Source: an uncultured SAR116 cluster alpha proteobacterium (lineage in GTDB: Bacteria; Pseudomonadota; Alphaproteobacteria; Puniceispirillales; Marisalimonadaceae). From it: a stretch of 61,068 bases of DNA. Positions 27,336 through 36,994 of this stretch are shown piece after piece (position 1 is the stretch's first letter; each line of letters begins with the position of its first letter). The stretch spans positions 1 through 61,068 of the forward strand of contig CACJJL010000012.1 of NCBI GenBank assembly GCA_902593735.1. The letters are read 5' to 3'. A program made the translations under genes and the position numbers. The notes under the pieces were generated by a model. That model did no database searches and had not been told where the DNA came from. It saw only the letters and a list, made by a program, of their open reading frames with translations.

Positions 27336-29006
27336 TTAATTCCAATTCCTAAATCCACTAGTTAAAGGATACCTTCTATCCCTACCAAAAGCTTTTTCAG
27401 TAACTTTTGGTCCAGGTGCTGACTGAAATCTTTTATACTCTGACCTAGATAACAACATTGAGATTTTTTTTACATCATTTAAATCAAAGCCTTCACTTAC
27501 TATTTCATCTAATGACTGATCATCTTCTACTAACTTCTTTAAAATAACGTCAAGGATATCATATTCTGGTAAGCTATCTGTATCTTTTTGATCTTCTCTT
27601 AATTCTGCACTAGGTGGTTTAGTAATTATTCTATCTGGTATTACTATTCCTTTAGGTCCTAAAAATTCTACTGGTTTGTTTAAATTTCTCCATTTACATA
27701 ATTTGAAAACATCACTCTTCCAGACATCTTTTATAACTGCAAACCCGCCACACATATCTCCATATAATGTTGCGTATCCAACGGCGTATTCTGACTTATT
27801 TCCTGTGGCTAATACCATTGATCCATATTTATTTGATATTGCCATTAATATTAATCCTCTAATTCTAGATTGAATGTTTTCTTCAGTTATACCTGGTGGT
27901 ATCTTTGGGCCATTAAAATTTAATAAAATTTTATCAATAGTTTTCATACCTTCTTTGATATCTAAATATGAGTAATCAATTCCAAGATTAGATGAAGCCA
28001 TTTCAGCATCTTCAAGACTTTCTTTACTAGTATACGGACTAGGCATCATAACTGCTTTTACTAAATTTGGCCCCAAAGCATCAGTTGCTATTGCCGCTAC
28101 TAGTGCTGAATCAACACCACCTGACATCCCAAGTACAACACCTGGAAAACCGTTGTTGTGAACATAATCCCTTACGCTAACAACCAGAGACTTATACAAT
28201 GCCTCAACATTAGAAGAGATGTTTTTAATGTTTTTTTGAAAATTCCATTTATTATTATTTTTATATAAATCAATATTCAAAATTTCTTCTTTAAAGTCAT
28301 TTAGTTGTACAGTTAATTCTCCACTATCACTTAAACAAAAAGATGAACCATCAAAAACTAATTCGTCTTGTCCTCCTACTCTATTCAGGTAAATTAAAGG
28401 TAATTTTGATTCAAAAACTCTTGAAACTGCAACAGACATCCTTTGATCAATTTTTTTAGTTGTATATGGCGAAGCATTAATTGAAATAATTATCTCAGCT
28501 CCCGTTTCTGACAGACAATCTATGACTGTTTCATTCCAAATATCTTCACATATTGGTAATCCAACTAATGTTTCTCTAATTTTAACTGGGCCTGATAAAG
28601 AACCAGGTGTAAAAATTCGTTGTTCATCAAATACTCCAGTATTTGGAAGATTATGTTTATCCCTAAATGACAAAATTTTTCCTTGATCCAAAACAAAAAC
28701 AGAATTCCTAATTTTATCTTCATCTTTTCTTGGTGATCCAAGAATTATAGCAGCTTTACCATCATTAGTTAATTTAGCTAAATCACTAATTTCATTCTCC
28801 ACAAGCTCTAAGAAATCATTTCTTAGAACTAAATCGTCAATTGGATATCCAGTAACATATAATTCAGGAACGACAATAATATCTACATCCTTACTTAATT
28901 CATTTCTGATAGAAATAAGTTTAATAATATTACCTTTAATGTCACCTACTTTGGGGTTTAATTGGGCAAGTGCTATTTTCATTTTATTTTTCAATAATTG
29001 ACTCAT
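27336..29006 (-). CDS. nadE: Glutamine-dependent NAD+ synthetase
   Basis: The 556 residues form two domains. The N-terminal nitrilase-type glutaminase (about 9-265) has VVPELYVTGYP (catalytic Glu), DKHNLPNTGVFDE (Lys) and GLPICEDIW (catalytic Cys). The C-terminal synthetase has VLGMSGGVDSALVAAIA (about 292-308), ATGNKSEYAVGY and the end region YKRFQSAPGPKVTEKAFGRDRRYP. It amidates NaAD to NAD+. Two in-frame ATGs occur; the conserved part begins at the second (28982), so that start is equally possible. pncB-like upstream suggests a nicotinate salvage unit. Confidence 0.95.
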   Translation of the reverse strand: MSQLLKNKMKIALAQLNPKVGDIKGNIIKLISIRNELSKDVDIIVVPELYVTGYPIDDLVLRNDFLELVENEISDLAKLTNDGKAAIILGSPRKDEDKIRNSVFVLDQGKILSFRDKHNLPNTGVFDEQRIFTPGSLSGPVKIRETLVGLPICEDIWNETVIDCLSETGAEIIISINASPYTTKKIDQRMSVAVSRVFESKLPLIYLNRVGGQDELVFDGSSFCLSDSGELTVQLNDFKEEILNIDLYKNNNKWNFQKNIKNISSNVEALYKSLVVSVRDYVHNNGFPGVVLGMSGGVDSALVAAIATDALGPNLVKAVMMPSPYTSKESLEDAEMASSNLGIDYSYLDIKEGMKTIDKILLNFNGPKIPPGITEENIQSRIRGLILMAISNKYGSMVLATGNKSEYAVGYATLYGDMCGGFAVIKDVWKSDVFKLCKWRNLNKPVEFLGPKGIVIPDRIITKPPSAELREDQKDTDSLPEYDILDVILKKLVEDDQSLDEIVSEGFDLNDVKKISMLLSRSEYKRFQSAPGPKVTEKAFGRDRRYPLTSGFRNWN

Positions 29007-29018
29007 TTATTAGAATAA

Positions 29019-30200
29019 TTACCGCTTCAGTAAAAACTCTCTTCCAAGTTTAACTTGTGACTTGCCACCATAAGAAATTATATCAGCCGTTGCATAAGTT
29101 TCTGACCAACGACTAGGTAAGTACGATCCAGTACCTACAACATTAACAGGTACTTTTGCAAGTGAAAAAACCTTACATTTCTCTGGACTAAATCCACTTG
29201 AAGCAACAATTTTAACTTTTTCAAAACCAGCATTATCAAGTATTTCTCTCAAATGCCATACAGCAGCTGCAGACACTCCTGTGCCAATTAAATAACGAAG
29301 TTCTTGTTCAGTTCTGTAACCACGAATAGCTTGTGGAGCATTTCGTTCTAAGACCGAGTAAGACCCAGCTACATCAAGTCCTTCAACATATCTTCCACCA
29401 TGAGTATCAATTCTTAGTGACAAAGAGTGTTTATCAGCTAAACTTTTAAATGATCTACAAACTGTTAAACCGTCTGTTATTTCTTTACCAAAATAATCAA
29501 TAAGAACTGTTAATGGTTCATCTGGCCAAGTTGAGTGAAACATTTGTGCCGCTTTTAATGTTGACCCAGCATAGCCAATTAAGGCATGAGGCATAGTTCC
29601 TAAACCTTTTGTGTTTTCAAATAAATGCGCTGTTTTGTCAGTAGCGCATCCTATAAAACCTATTGCTTCACCTTCTGACTTAACCCGTTTAGAGCCCACA
29701 AATGCTCCATAAGCCATTAAATCTGCCATGTCAGTACCAGCACAATGTCTTGCATCCATAGCTAAAAAGGATGTTTTAGGTAAACTCTCTACCATTGCTT
29801 TTGCATTGTAAGCAGCAACACAAGTAGCTCCAATTTTTTGAAGTAAAGCGGTTTCTAAATCAACTAATAATAAAAAAGAACCTGATATGTACAATAAAGG
29901 TTCTCCAGCACCAACATCAGAACCTTCAGCAAAACAACGTTTTATATTAACACTACCTTTTCTTTCTTTTATAATTTGATTTAGCCAATCTATAGCTGGA
30001 TTTAAAGCAGAAATAACTGGTCTTCTCATGAAAATTGCATATGTAACTTCTGTATCTCCAAAGGAAGAAACAATATCCTTTGTTCTTAAAAAATAAGTGT
30101 CTGTGATTGAAGCTAACTGGCTCGGATTTGGCCTTAGATCTCTGGGCCAATTATTTTTTTTGACAAGTTTAAAACTATGCTTTTTCTTTTGATTACTCAA
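29019..30200 (-). CDS. pncB: Nicotinate phosphoribosyltransferase
   Basis: The 393 residues match the NAPRTase family. The opening contains LTDTYF-like ASITDTYFLRTKDI, followed by TYAIFMRRPV, a central FLAMDARHCAGTDMADLMAYGAF (about 146-168), IDTHGGRYVEGLDVAGS (about 262-278) and KVPVNVVGTGSYLP. It makes nicotinate mononucleotide from nicotinate and PRPP. The start is TTG at 30200 with AGGAA eight bases upstream. It is encoded 12 bases upstream of nadE, so both salvage-pathway enzymes are probably cotranscribed. Confidence 0.88.
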   Translation of the reverse strand: MSNQKKKHSFKLVKKNNWPRDLRPNPSQLASITDTYFLRTKDIVSSFGDTEVTYAIFMRRPVISALNPAIDWLNQIIKERKGSVNIKRCFAEGSDVGAGEPLLYISGSFLLLVDLETALLQKIGATCVAAYNAKAMVESLPKTSFLAMDARHCAGTDMADLMAYGAFVGSKRVKSEGEAIGFIGCATDKTAHLFENTKGLGTMPHALIGYAGSTLKAAQMFHSTWPDEPLTVLIDYFGKEITDGLTVCRSFKSLADKHSLSLRIDTHGGRYVEGLDVAGSYSVLERNAPQAIRGYRTEQELRYLIGTGVSAAAVWHLREILDNAGFEKVKIVASSGFSPEKCKVFSLAKVPVNVVGTGSYLPSRWSETYATADIISYGGKSQVKLGREFLLKR

Positions 30201-30209
30201 GACATTTCC

Positions 30210-31595
30210 TTAAGATACTGCCGCAATTTGTTTTTTTTGATTATTTCTATTTTCAGTAAGCAAGTCAGCTACTAAAAATGCCAGCTCAAGAGATTGAGTT
30301 GCATTTAGTCTAGGATCGCAATGAGTATGATATCGATCAGCTAAATTTGATTCATTAACTTCATAAACACCACCAACACACTCTGTTACATTTTGACCTG
30401 TCATTTCAAAATGTACCCCACCTGGTATCGTATTCATTTCATTATGAACCTCAAAAAAACCTTTAACCTCCATCATAATATCATCCATTTTCCTAGTTTT
30501 AAATCCTGATGATGCTTTTACTGTGTTTCCATGCATTGGATCACTGCACCAACCTACAACCAATCCAGACCTCTTAACTGCTGAAATTAATGGTCTTAAT
30601 TTTTTATGTATTTCTGAAGAGCCCATTCTAGCAATCAAAGTCAATCTACCCGCTTGATTAAGTGGGTTGAGCTTTTCAATTAATCTTAGCAAATCGTCGG
30701 GTTCTGTAGATGGTCCACATTTTAAGCCTATTGGATTAGCTATTCCTCTCATATATTCAACATGAGCCTCATCAATACTTCTTGTCCTATCTCCAATCCA
30801 TAACATATGAGCAGATGTAGCAAACCAACCTTTCTCCTCAGTTATAGTATCTTTTCTGGTTAGAGCTTCTTCATAATTAAGTAACAATCCCTCATGAGAT
30901 GTATAAAATTCAGTTTCACGAAGTTGGACAGTGTTTCCAGGTGTCATACCACACGCATTCATAAACTCGAGTGAAGCAGTTATCTGAGACGCTAATTCTT
31001 TATATTTTTCTGCCTCTTTAGTACCTCTAACAAACTCAAGGTTCCATTCGTGCAACTTTGTTAAATCTGCCATACCACCACTTGCGAACGCTCTTAATAG
31101 ATTCAACGTTGACGCAGATTTATCATAAACTTGAATCAGACGATCTGGGTCAGGATCTCTTGCTTTTTTGTCGAATGCCATATCGTTTACCATGTCACCA
31201 CGATAACTAGGTAAAGAAACATTGTTTATTTCTTCAAAAGGAGATGACCTAGGCTTAGAATATTGGCCAGCTAATCTTCCTATTTTAACAACAGGCAAGG
31301 CTGATCCAAAAGTGAGAACAACAGCCATTTGTAATAATACTCTAAAACTATCTCTTATATTATTAGCGTTATGTTCAGCAAAAGACTCAGCGCAATCACC
31401 ACCTTGTAATAAAAAAGCATTACCCTCAGCCACATCAGCCATCCTTTTTCTTAATCTTCTAGCTTCTTCAGCAAAAACTAAAGGCGGTCTAATAGATAAC
31501 TCCTTTTCCACACTATTTACCTTAGCAAGATCATTATATTCAGGCACTTGCTTAATAGGAAGTTTTCTCCAGCTATCTAATTTCCAATCAATCAT
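30210..31595 (-). CDS. Class II 3-deoxy-7-phosphoheptulonate (DAHP) synthase
   Basis: At 461 residues this is the plant-like class II enzyme. Features are [12 protein letters not shown] (about 61-72), the metal and substrate sites in [14 protein letters not shown] (about 102-115), [40 protein letters not shown] (about 344-354) and the [18 protein letters not shown] loop. It joins PEP and erythrose 4-phosphate, the first step of aromatic amino acid synthesis. GAGGAAAAGTC precedes the ATG, a strong ribosome-binding site. Confidence 0.96.
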   Translation of the reverse strand: MIDWKLDSWRKLPIKQVPEYNDLAKVNSVEKELSIRPPLVFAEEARRLRKRMADVAEGNAFLLQGGDCAESFAEHNANNIRDSFRVLLQMAVVLTFGSALPVVKIGRLAGQYSKPRSSPFEEINNVSLPSYRGDMVNDMAFDKKARDPDPDRLIQVYDKSASTLNLLRAFASGGMADLTKLHEWNLEFVRGTKEAEKYKELASQITASLEFMNACGMTPGNTVQLRETEFYTSHEGLLLNYEEALTRKDTITEEKGWFATSAHMLWIGDRTRSIDEAHVEYMRGIANPIGLKCGPSTEPDDLLRLIEKLNPLNQAGRLTLIARMGSSEIHKKLRPLISAVKRSGLVVGWCSDPMHGNTVKASSGFKTRKMDDIMMEVKGFFEVHNEMNTIPGGVHFEMTGQNVTECVGGVYEVNESNLADRYHTHCDPRLNATQSLELAFLVADLLTENRNNQKKQIAAVS

Positions 31596-31694
31596 GACTT
31601 TTCCTCTAAAAACAAAATCAATACAAAATATTTAATAACAATCTTCAAATAACAGAATTTGACTTTTTCTTCAAATATTGAGTTGAGTTTATCA

Positions 31695-33053
31695 CTAAGA
31701 TTTCATAGTGACAAACTCTTCAGCAGACGAGGGATGGATGCCTACAGTATTGTCGAAATCAGACTTTAATGCTCCTGCTTTGATTGCTATTGCAATTCCT
31801 TGAATTATTTCTGCAGAATCTGGACCAATCATATGAGCTCCAATAACTTTTTGAGTTTTTTCGTTGACAACAAGTTTCATCAAAGTTTTTTCAAGATTTC
31901 CAGATATTGTATTTTTTAAAGCTCTGAATTCACTTTTATACTCTCTTGCATTTATACCATTCTTTTTAGCTTCTTCAAAACTTAAACCTACAACTGCAAT
32001 TGATGGTTGACTAAAAACTGCACTAGGAACATTTTCGTAAGAAATGAACCTTTTCAATCCTCCAAATTCTCTATCTGCAAAACTATGTCCTTCTGCAATA
32101 GCTACAGGAGTCAATGTAATTTTATCTGTCACATCCCCAATTGCAAATATCGATTTAATATTAGTCTGGCTATTCTTATTTACTATTATCTCACCACGAC
32201 TTCCAGTTTTTACACCAACGTCATTTAATCCAAGATTTAACACATTTGGCAATCTGCCAGTTGCACCCATAACAGTTTCAATATCAATTTTCTCTCCGTT
32301 TGATAATTTAACATTATATTTTTTTTTATTCTTTTCAATTTTTGAAATTGTAACTCCATTATGAATTTTTATTCCTTTTTGCTTCATAGATGTCATCAAA
32401 AATTGTCTTATATCTTTATCAAAGCCTCTTAAAACCATATCAGCCCTAAAAATAAGATGAGTATCAACTCCAAAACCTTTAAATATGCCTGCAAACTCAA
32501 CAGCTATATAACCAGAACCATATATAACAATTGACTTAGGAAGCTCGGTCAAATTTAAAGCTTTGTCAGAATTAATCATATAATGATTACCATCAAAGGT
32601 TGGAAAGGAAGCTTTACCTCCTACCGCAATCATTATTTTTTTTGATGATAACTCTATAATCTCATTATTACTTTTTGTAATTGATACAGTATTTGGACCA
32701 ATAATCTTACCCCAACCAGTAATAAGTTCACAGCCAGCATTTTTAATTAATTTTACATAAATTTCGTGAAGTCTATCTAATTCTTTATTCTTTTTTGTAA
32801 TCAAATCATTCCAATTGCTATTAAAGTTATCAATTTGCCAACCAAAACCTTCTGCATCTGATACTTGTTCTGAAAATTGAGATGCATATACTAGTAATTT
32901 CTTAGGTACACAGCCTCTTAAAACACAAGTGCCACCTGCTCTATCTCCTTCAATAACAAGAGTTTTCGCACCATAAGATGCTGAAATTCTAGCAGTTCTC
33001 GTCCCGCCTGAACCAGCACCTATCACAATAAGGTCATAATCAAAATCTGACAT
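31695..33053 (-). CDS. gor: Glutathione-disulfide reductase
   Basis: The 452 residues begin with the FAD motif DLIVIGAGSGGTRTARISA, followed by the redox-active pair in GGTCVLRGCVPKKLL (about 41-55). The NADPH-binding motif SIVIYGSGYIAVEFAGIF and FAIGDVTDKITLTPVAIAEG follow. The dimer-interface His and Glu appear in VGIHPSSAEEFVTM at the C-terminus. It keeps glutathione reduced and so supports the GrxD and YghU proteins encoded nearby. GGAG precedes the start. Confidence 0.95.
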   Translation of the reverse strand: MSDFDYDLIVIGAGSGGTRTARISASYGAKTLVIEGDRAGGTCVLRGCVPKKLLVYASQFSEQVSDAEGFGWQIDNFNSNWNDLITKKNKELDRLHEIYVKLIKNAGCELITGWGKIIGPNTVSITKSNNEIIELSSKKIMIAVGGKASFPTFDGNHYMINSDKALNLTELPKSIVIYGSGYIAVEFAGIFKGFGVDTHLIFRADMVLRGFDKDIRQFLMTSMKQKGIKIHNGVTISKIEKNKKKYNVKLSNGEKIDIETVMGATGRLPNVLNLGLNDVGVKTGSRGEIIVNKNSQTNIKSIFAIGDVTDKITLTPVAIAEGHSFADREFGGLKRFISYENVPSAVFSQPSIAVVGLSFEEAKKNGINAREYKSEFRALKNTISGNLEKTLMKLVVNEKTQKVIGAHMIGPDSAEIIQGIAIAIKAGALKSDFDNTVGIHPSSAEEFVTMKS

Positions 33054-33077
33054 ATAATCTCCAGAATAAAAAATTAT

Positions 33078-33926
33078 TTAAAATTTTGCCTCACCCTTCA
33101 TTGTAATGCCAGCGTCTTTTGTACTCGTAAAGCAATTTAGATTACCATTTTCATTTTTTTTAATGTTGATAAATAAATTATCATTTGCATAAACAGGTGC
33201 AACACCTCTATGAGAGAAAAAATGAGCTTTTGCTTTTTTATATTTTTCTGCAGCTCTTAACATAAGAGTTGCTTGAAGTGGTCCATGAAATACTAAATCT
33301 TTATATCCTTCTTCTTCAGTTGAATAAGGGTAATCATAATGAATTCTATGACCATTAAATGTAATTGCTGAATATCTGAACAACATTGTTGGATGTGTAA
33401 AAATTTTTTCTTCATAATCTGACTTTTCAAATGGTAAATCATTTTTAATAATTACATTATTTTTTGTTTTTTTTAAATCTCTATAAACAAGATCATGTTC
33501 TTCTTCGATCATTAGCTTATCTTTTACAATAAACTGATATTTTGCTGTTACAAAACATAACATACCAGACTTACCATTTTTTAAATTGATATCTACTACC
33601 TTAGAATTTTTTTTAACTTGATCCCCTACTTTTAATGAATGAAAAAAAAATGTTCGACATCCAGCCCACATTCTTCTAGGAAAGGGGACAGGAGGTAAAA
33701 AATCTCCCTTTTTGGGATGAGAATCTTTTCCAAGTAAAGATGATTTAACAACAGCTGGTCCTAACGCCCAATGAAGGCCAGATGAAGCTATTTCACCATT
33801 TTCAGGATTGCCAGGATCAATGTCAAGCGTTGCTCTAAACCTAGTTTCCAACGATTTTGTTACTTCGTCAAATGTAGTCTCTTTATTACCAATCCAAGAT
33901 TTTAGTTCGTCTACATTAACATTCAT
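33078..33926 (-). CDS. MaoC / HTD2-like acyl dehydratase family protein
   Basis: The 282 residues contain an N-terminal FAS1-like dehydratase half and a C-terminal MaoC-like half. HWALGPAVVKSSLLG and PFPRRMWAGCRTFFFHSLKVGD lie in the first. FRYSAITFNGHRIHYDYPYST (about 178-198) carries the usual substrate-side Asn, His and Tyr of the hydratase. KDLVFHGPLQATLML follows. Relatives hydrate mesaconyl-C4-CoA or beta-hydroxyacyl thioesters. The gene follows no obvious pathway partners, so the substrate is open. Confidence 0.8.
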   Translation of the reverse strand: MNVNVDELKSWIGNKETTFDEVTKSLETRFRATLDIDPGNPENGEIASSGLHWALGPAVVKSSLLGKDSHPKKGDFLPPVPFPRRMWAGCRTFFFHSLKVGDQVKKNSKVVDINLKNGKSGMLCFVTAKYQFIVKDKLMIEEEHDLVYRDLKKTKNNVIIKNDLPFEKSDYEEKIFTHPTMLFRYSAITFNGHRIHYDYPYSTEEEGYKDLVFHGPLQATLMLRAAEKYKKAKAHFFSHRGVAPVYANDNLFINIKKNENGNLNCFTSTKDAGITMKGEAKF

Positions 33927-34022
33927 TATGATTTCTTTTTGTGATTTTAAATTGATTTAATTTAATATATTGAAAATTATAATCTAAAACAAGTTAACTA
34001 TAGCAAATAATTGAGGATAAAT

Positions 34023-34868
34023 ATGAACAAAATTCTAAAATTAAATATTGGAATTGCAGGATGTGGGACAATGGGACTACCTATGTTGGAGGTTCTTTTA
34101 AAGAATAAAATAAATGCTTTTGGATATGATATAAAATCAAAAGATAATTTTCCTACATTGAAAAATAAATTTATCTCATCAAAAATAGAGTTTTTTGATA
34201 AATCAGACATTATTTTAAGTGCAGTAAGAGATATAGATCAGACATTAGAACTTTGTGAAGGCCATAATGGACTTTTTAAATCAAATTCTCCTAAAACATT
34301 TATAATATGTTCAACATTATCTCCTGCATTTTTAAAAAAATTTTTACTGCAATCGCCTGATAATATTACTATGATAGAAGCACCAATGTCAGGAGCTCCA
34401 ATGAGAGCAAAAGATGCATCACTAACTTTTATGGTTGGATCTAAGGTCAATGAGTTTGAAAAAATTTTACCTATTTTAAATATTTTGGGTGATAAAATTT
34501 ATCATATTGGAGAATTTGGTTCTGGCATGTCTGTCAAAGTTTTAAATAATTTTGTAGCATCTTGTTCAGTTGTAGCTGTAAGACATGTCTTATCTGAAGC
34601 TGAAAATTTAAATATCACAACAAATCAATTATTAAAAATTTTAAATAGTTCATCCGGTCAAACTTGGTTCAGTGAAAATTTAGAAAATATAGATTGGGCT
34701 AAAGAAAACTATGAGACAGATAATACAATTGCAATTTTAGAAAAAGATGTAAGAAGTTTTTTAGATGGATTAGCTGATTCAAATTCTAGTTCAAATAACG
34801 CAATGGTTAATTTTCAAAATGCTCTTTTGAATGGATTAAAAAACATTCCAACATTTCCAAATAATTAA
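34023..34868 (+). CDS. NAD(P)-dependent 3-hydroxyacid dehydrogenase (3-hydroxyisobutyrate dehydrogenase family)
   Basis: The protein has 281 residues from the ATG at 34023, which has TGAGGA upstream. The N-terminal Rossmann motif IGIAGCGTMGLPMLEVLL is followed by the substrate loop APMSGAPMRAKDASLTFMVG (about 119-138) and the catalytic-lysine helix GSGMSVKVLNNFVA (Lys near 167). The family oxidises 3-hydroxyisobutyrate, tartronate semialdehyde-type or other 3-hydroxyacids. It is divergent from the dehydratase gene and convergent with the flavodoxin-like gene. Confidence 0.85.
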   Translation: MNKILKLNIGIAGCGTMGLPMLEVLLKNKINAFGYDIKSKDNFPTLKNKFISSKIEFFDKSDIILSAVRDIDQTLELCEGHNGLFKSNSPKTFIICSTLSPAFLKKFLLQSPDNITMIEAPMSGAPMRAKDASLTFMVGSKVNEFEKILPILNILGDKIYHIGEFGSGMSVKVLNNFVASCSVVAVRHVLSEAENLNITTNQLLKILNSSSGQTWFSENLENIDWAKENYETDNTIAILEKDVRSFLDGLADSNSSSNNAMVNFQNALLNGLKNIPTFPNN

Positions 34869-35329
34869 TAAATGCCTAATTCGATGCCACTAGCAAAAGT
34901 TAAAACAAATTTTTCTAATTGTTTTAAATAATCTTCTTGCCAAGAACCTTTGAGTATTAAAGGGGGTAAAACTTGTCTCCATCGTAAACCAATTAAAATT
35001 TTATTTAATGCAACTTTGCAACCTTCCCCGTCCAATCCTGCTCTAACATAATAAATAATTGGAAGTCCTTCTGTTTTGTCTTTTAAACTATTATAACATC
35101 TATCAAAAAAATCTTTTGTTAAACCTGACATGTATCCAAAATTTTCCGTAGTTCCAATTATTAGACCGTCAATTTCTTTAAAAGAGGATGTATTTGCCTC
35201 GATTAAATTAAGTGTTGTTAAATTTATATCTAAGGTTGTAGTTTCAATCTTATTTTCTACAAGTTTAGATAATCTTTTAGTATTTTCAGATGGAGAATGA
35301 TGAACAAATAAAACTTTTTTTTTCTTCAT
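34865..35329 (-). CDS. Flavodoxin-fold NAD(P)H-dependent oxidoreductase
   Basis: The protein has 154 residues from the ATG at 35329. An upstream TTG at 35362 would overlap the preceding gene and is less likely. KKVLFVHHSPSENTKRLSKLV (residues 4-24) is the flavin-phosphate loop, DGLIIGTTENFGYMSGLTKDFFDR the second flavin-contact region, and IIYYVRAGLDGEGC the third. It probably binds FMN; the redox partner is unknown. It follows the DsbA-like gene closely on the same strand. Confidence 0.75.
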   Translation of the reverse strand: MKKKKVLFVHHSPSENTKRLSKLVENKIETTTLDINLTTLNLIEANTSSFKEIDGLIIGTTENFGYMSGLTKDFFDRCYNSLKDKTEGLPIIYYVRAGLDGEGCKVALNKILIGLRWRQVLPPLILKGSWQEDYLKQLEKFVLTFASGIELGIY

Positions 35330-35342
35330 ATTGGAATCATAT

Positions 35343-35957
35343 CTATAATCTGGGAACACCAAAATGATTTAAAAATTCAATTAGGTTTTCAATCGGTTGT
35401 GCACCAACAACACTATGGTTATTATATATATAAGTTGGAACTCCAGTAACACCGTATGTTCTGGACTTTTGCCAATCTTTGTCAACTGAACTTTTAAATG
35501 TTCGATTTTTTATTATATCATTAGCATCTTTTTCATCTAATCCAGATTTAGTTACAATCTCCAATATTACACTTTTTAAACCAATATTTAATCCTTTTAC
35601 AAAATACGCTTCAAAAAAATTGTCATGAATTGATGTTTTATTATCTAAAGATTGAGCCCAAGAGCCTATTTCTTGAGCTAGTCTACTATTAAATGTATGA
35701 GTTCTATTGCTATAAGGAAGATTTTCATGAGACATTAAATTTTTCATTTTTTGATTTTTTTTATCAATATCCTCTTGATTTGTTCCAAAAAGATCCAATA
35801 GGGATTTACCTTCTTTTGGAGTATCGGGATGTAATGGAAAATGAATTATTTCGATATCTATATCAAATATATTTATTAATTTTTTAACCCTTGAATCACC
35901 AAGGTAACACCAAGGACATACATAATCAGTAAACACTTCTAATTTATGAGAACTCAT
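35343..35957 (-). CDS. DsbA family oxidoreductase (FrnE-like)
   Basis: The protein has 204 residues from the ATG at 35957; a TTG nine codons upstream is less plausible. EVFTDYVCPWCYLGDSRVKKL (about 6-26) contains the CPWC thioredoxin-type active site. The helical insertion follows, and VTGVPTYIYNNHSVVGAQP (about 170-188) carries the cis-proline loop. No signal peptide is seen, so it is a cytoplasmic FrnE/2-hydroxychromene-isomerase-type member rather than a periplasmic DsbA. Substrates are unknown. Confidence 0.85.
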   Translation of the reverse strand: MSSHKLEVFTDYVCPWCYLGDSRVKKLINIFDIDIEIIHFPLHPDTPKEGKSLLDLFGTNQEDIDKKNQKMKNLMSHENLPYSNRTHTFNSRLAQEIGSWAQSLDNKTSIHDNFFEAYFVKGLNIGLKSVILEIVTKSGLDEKDANDIIKNRTFKSSVDKDWQKSRTYGVTGVPTYIYNNHSVVGAQPIENLIEFLNHFGVPRL

Positions 35958-36158
35958 GAAACACACCCAAAATTTAATAAACAATTTATATACTAAATGT
36001 ATATTATTAAAGTGTATATTTGATAATAAAATAAGTTATAATTATGGTTCATTATAAAAAATAAAATAAGATTACAAAATTTTTTTAAATTAGATAAACT
36101 TATTGATATATTAAGAAATTTCTAATTTTAAAAATAAAATTTTTATAAAGGAATTAAA

Positions 36159-36962
36159 TTGAAAGATTTAAGAGGCAAAAACGCAATAGTTACTGGAGGT
36201 GCTAAAGGCATTGGCAAAAGCGTTTGTCTAGCCCTGGCTAATGCTGGAGCAAATATACATATATTAGATATCAATAAAGGCGATGGACAAGAAACAGAAA
36301 AAGAAATTGCTAAATTAAATGTTGAAGTTAGTTTTTATAAAATAGATGTTGCAGACGAAAATTCATGGATTGCATTTTCTAATTTTTTAAAAAATAAAAA
36401 AATTCTGATAGATATATTAATAAATAATGCAGGTATTTGGATTGGTAAAGATATTGATAATATATCTCTAGAAGAATATAAGAGGCTTATATCTATTAAC
36501 TTAACTGGTGTATTTCTTGGTACTAAATATTTATTACCATTTTTGACTGAGGCAGGGGAAAAAACAAAATTTGGAAGTACTATAATTAATCTTAGCTCTG
36601 TAGCTGGTCTTGTTGGCTCTCAACTTGACCCATTATATTCAATGACAAAAGGCGGTATAACTACTTTCACAAAATCAATGGCTATATATTTTGGGAAAAG
36701 AAAATTTCCAATCAGAATTAATCAAGTCCACCCAGGTATTATAGAAACTGACATGGGAACACAAGTATATAAAGCAAGAATTAGTCAAAATCCAGAAATG
36801 ACAACAGAAGAATCTATTTCAGCTGGCATTAATCAGACACCTATTGGTCGTCTTGGAACAGCTGAAGAAGTTGCCAAAACAATTTTATTTTTATCTTCTG
36901 ATAACTCAAGTTTTATGACTGGATCAAGCCTTGTTGTAGATGGAGGCTTAACTGCACAGTAG
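36159..36962 (+). CDS. SDR family oxidoreductase
   Basis: The 267-residue classical SDR has AIVTGGAKGIGKSVCLALA (about 8-26), NNAGIW (about 88-93), the catalytic Ser in NLSSVAGLVG and YSMTKGGITTFTKSMA carrying Tyr and Lys (about 165). It ends FMTGSSLVVDGGLTAQ. The start is TTG at 36159, supported by AAAGGA seven bases upstream and by the family N-terminus. The substrate is unknown. A second, different SDR gene follows 32 bases later, suggesting an operon. Confidence 0.88.
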   Translation: MKDLRGKNAIVTGGAKGIGKSVCLALANAGANIHILDINKGDGQETEKEIAKLNVEVSFYKIDVADENSWIAFSNFLKNKKILIDILINNAGIWIGKDIDNISLEEYKRLISINLTGVFLGTKYLLPFLTEAGEKTKFGSTIINLSSVAGLVGSQLDPLYSMTKGGITTFTKSMAIYFGKRKFPIRINQVHPGIIETDMGTQVYKARISQNPEMTTEESISAGINQTPIGRLGTAEEVAKTILFLSSDNSSFMTGSSLVVDGGLTAQ

Positions 36963-36994
36963 GTATATAATGAAAAAAACAAAAATAAATATAA

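Noticed and set aside
31222-31635. 137-codon + strand frame inside the DAHP synthase gene
   Set aside because: It lies antisense to a strongly conserved enzyme and shows low-complexity composition (many Leu, Ser, Lys); a shadow frame.
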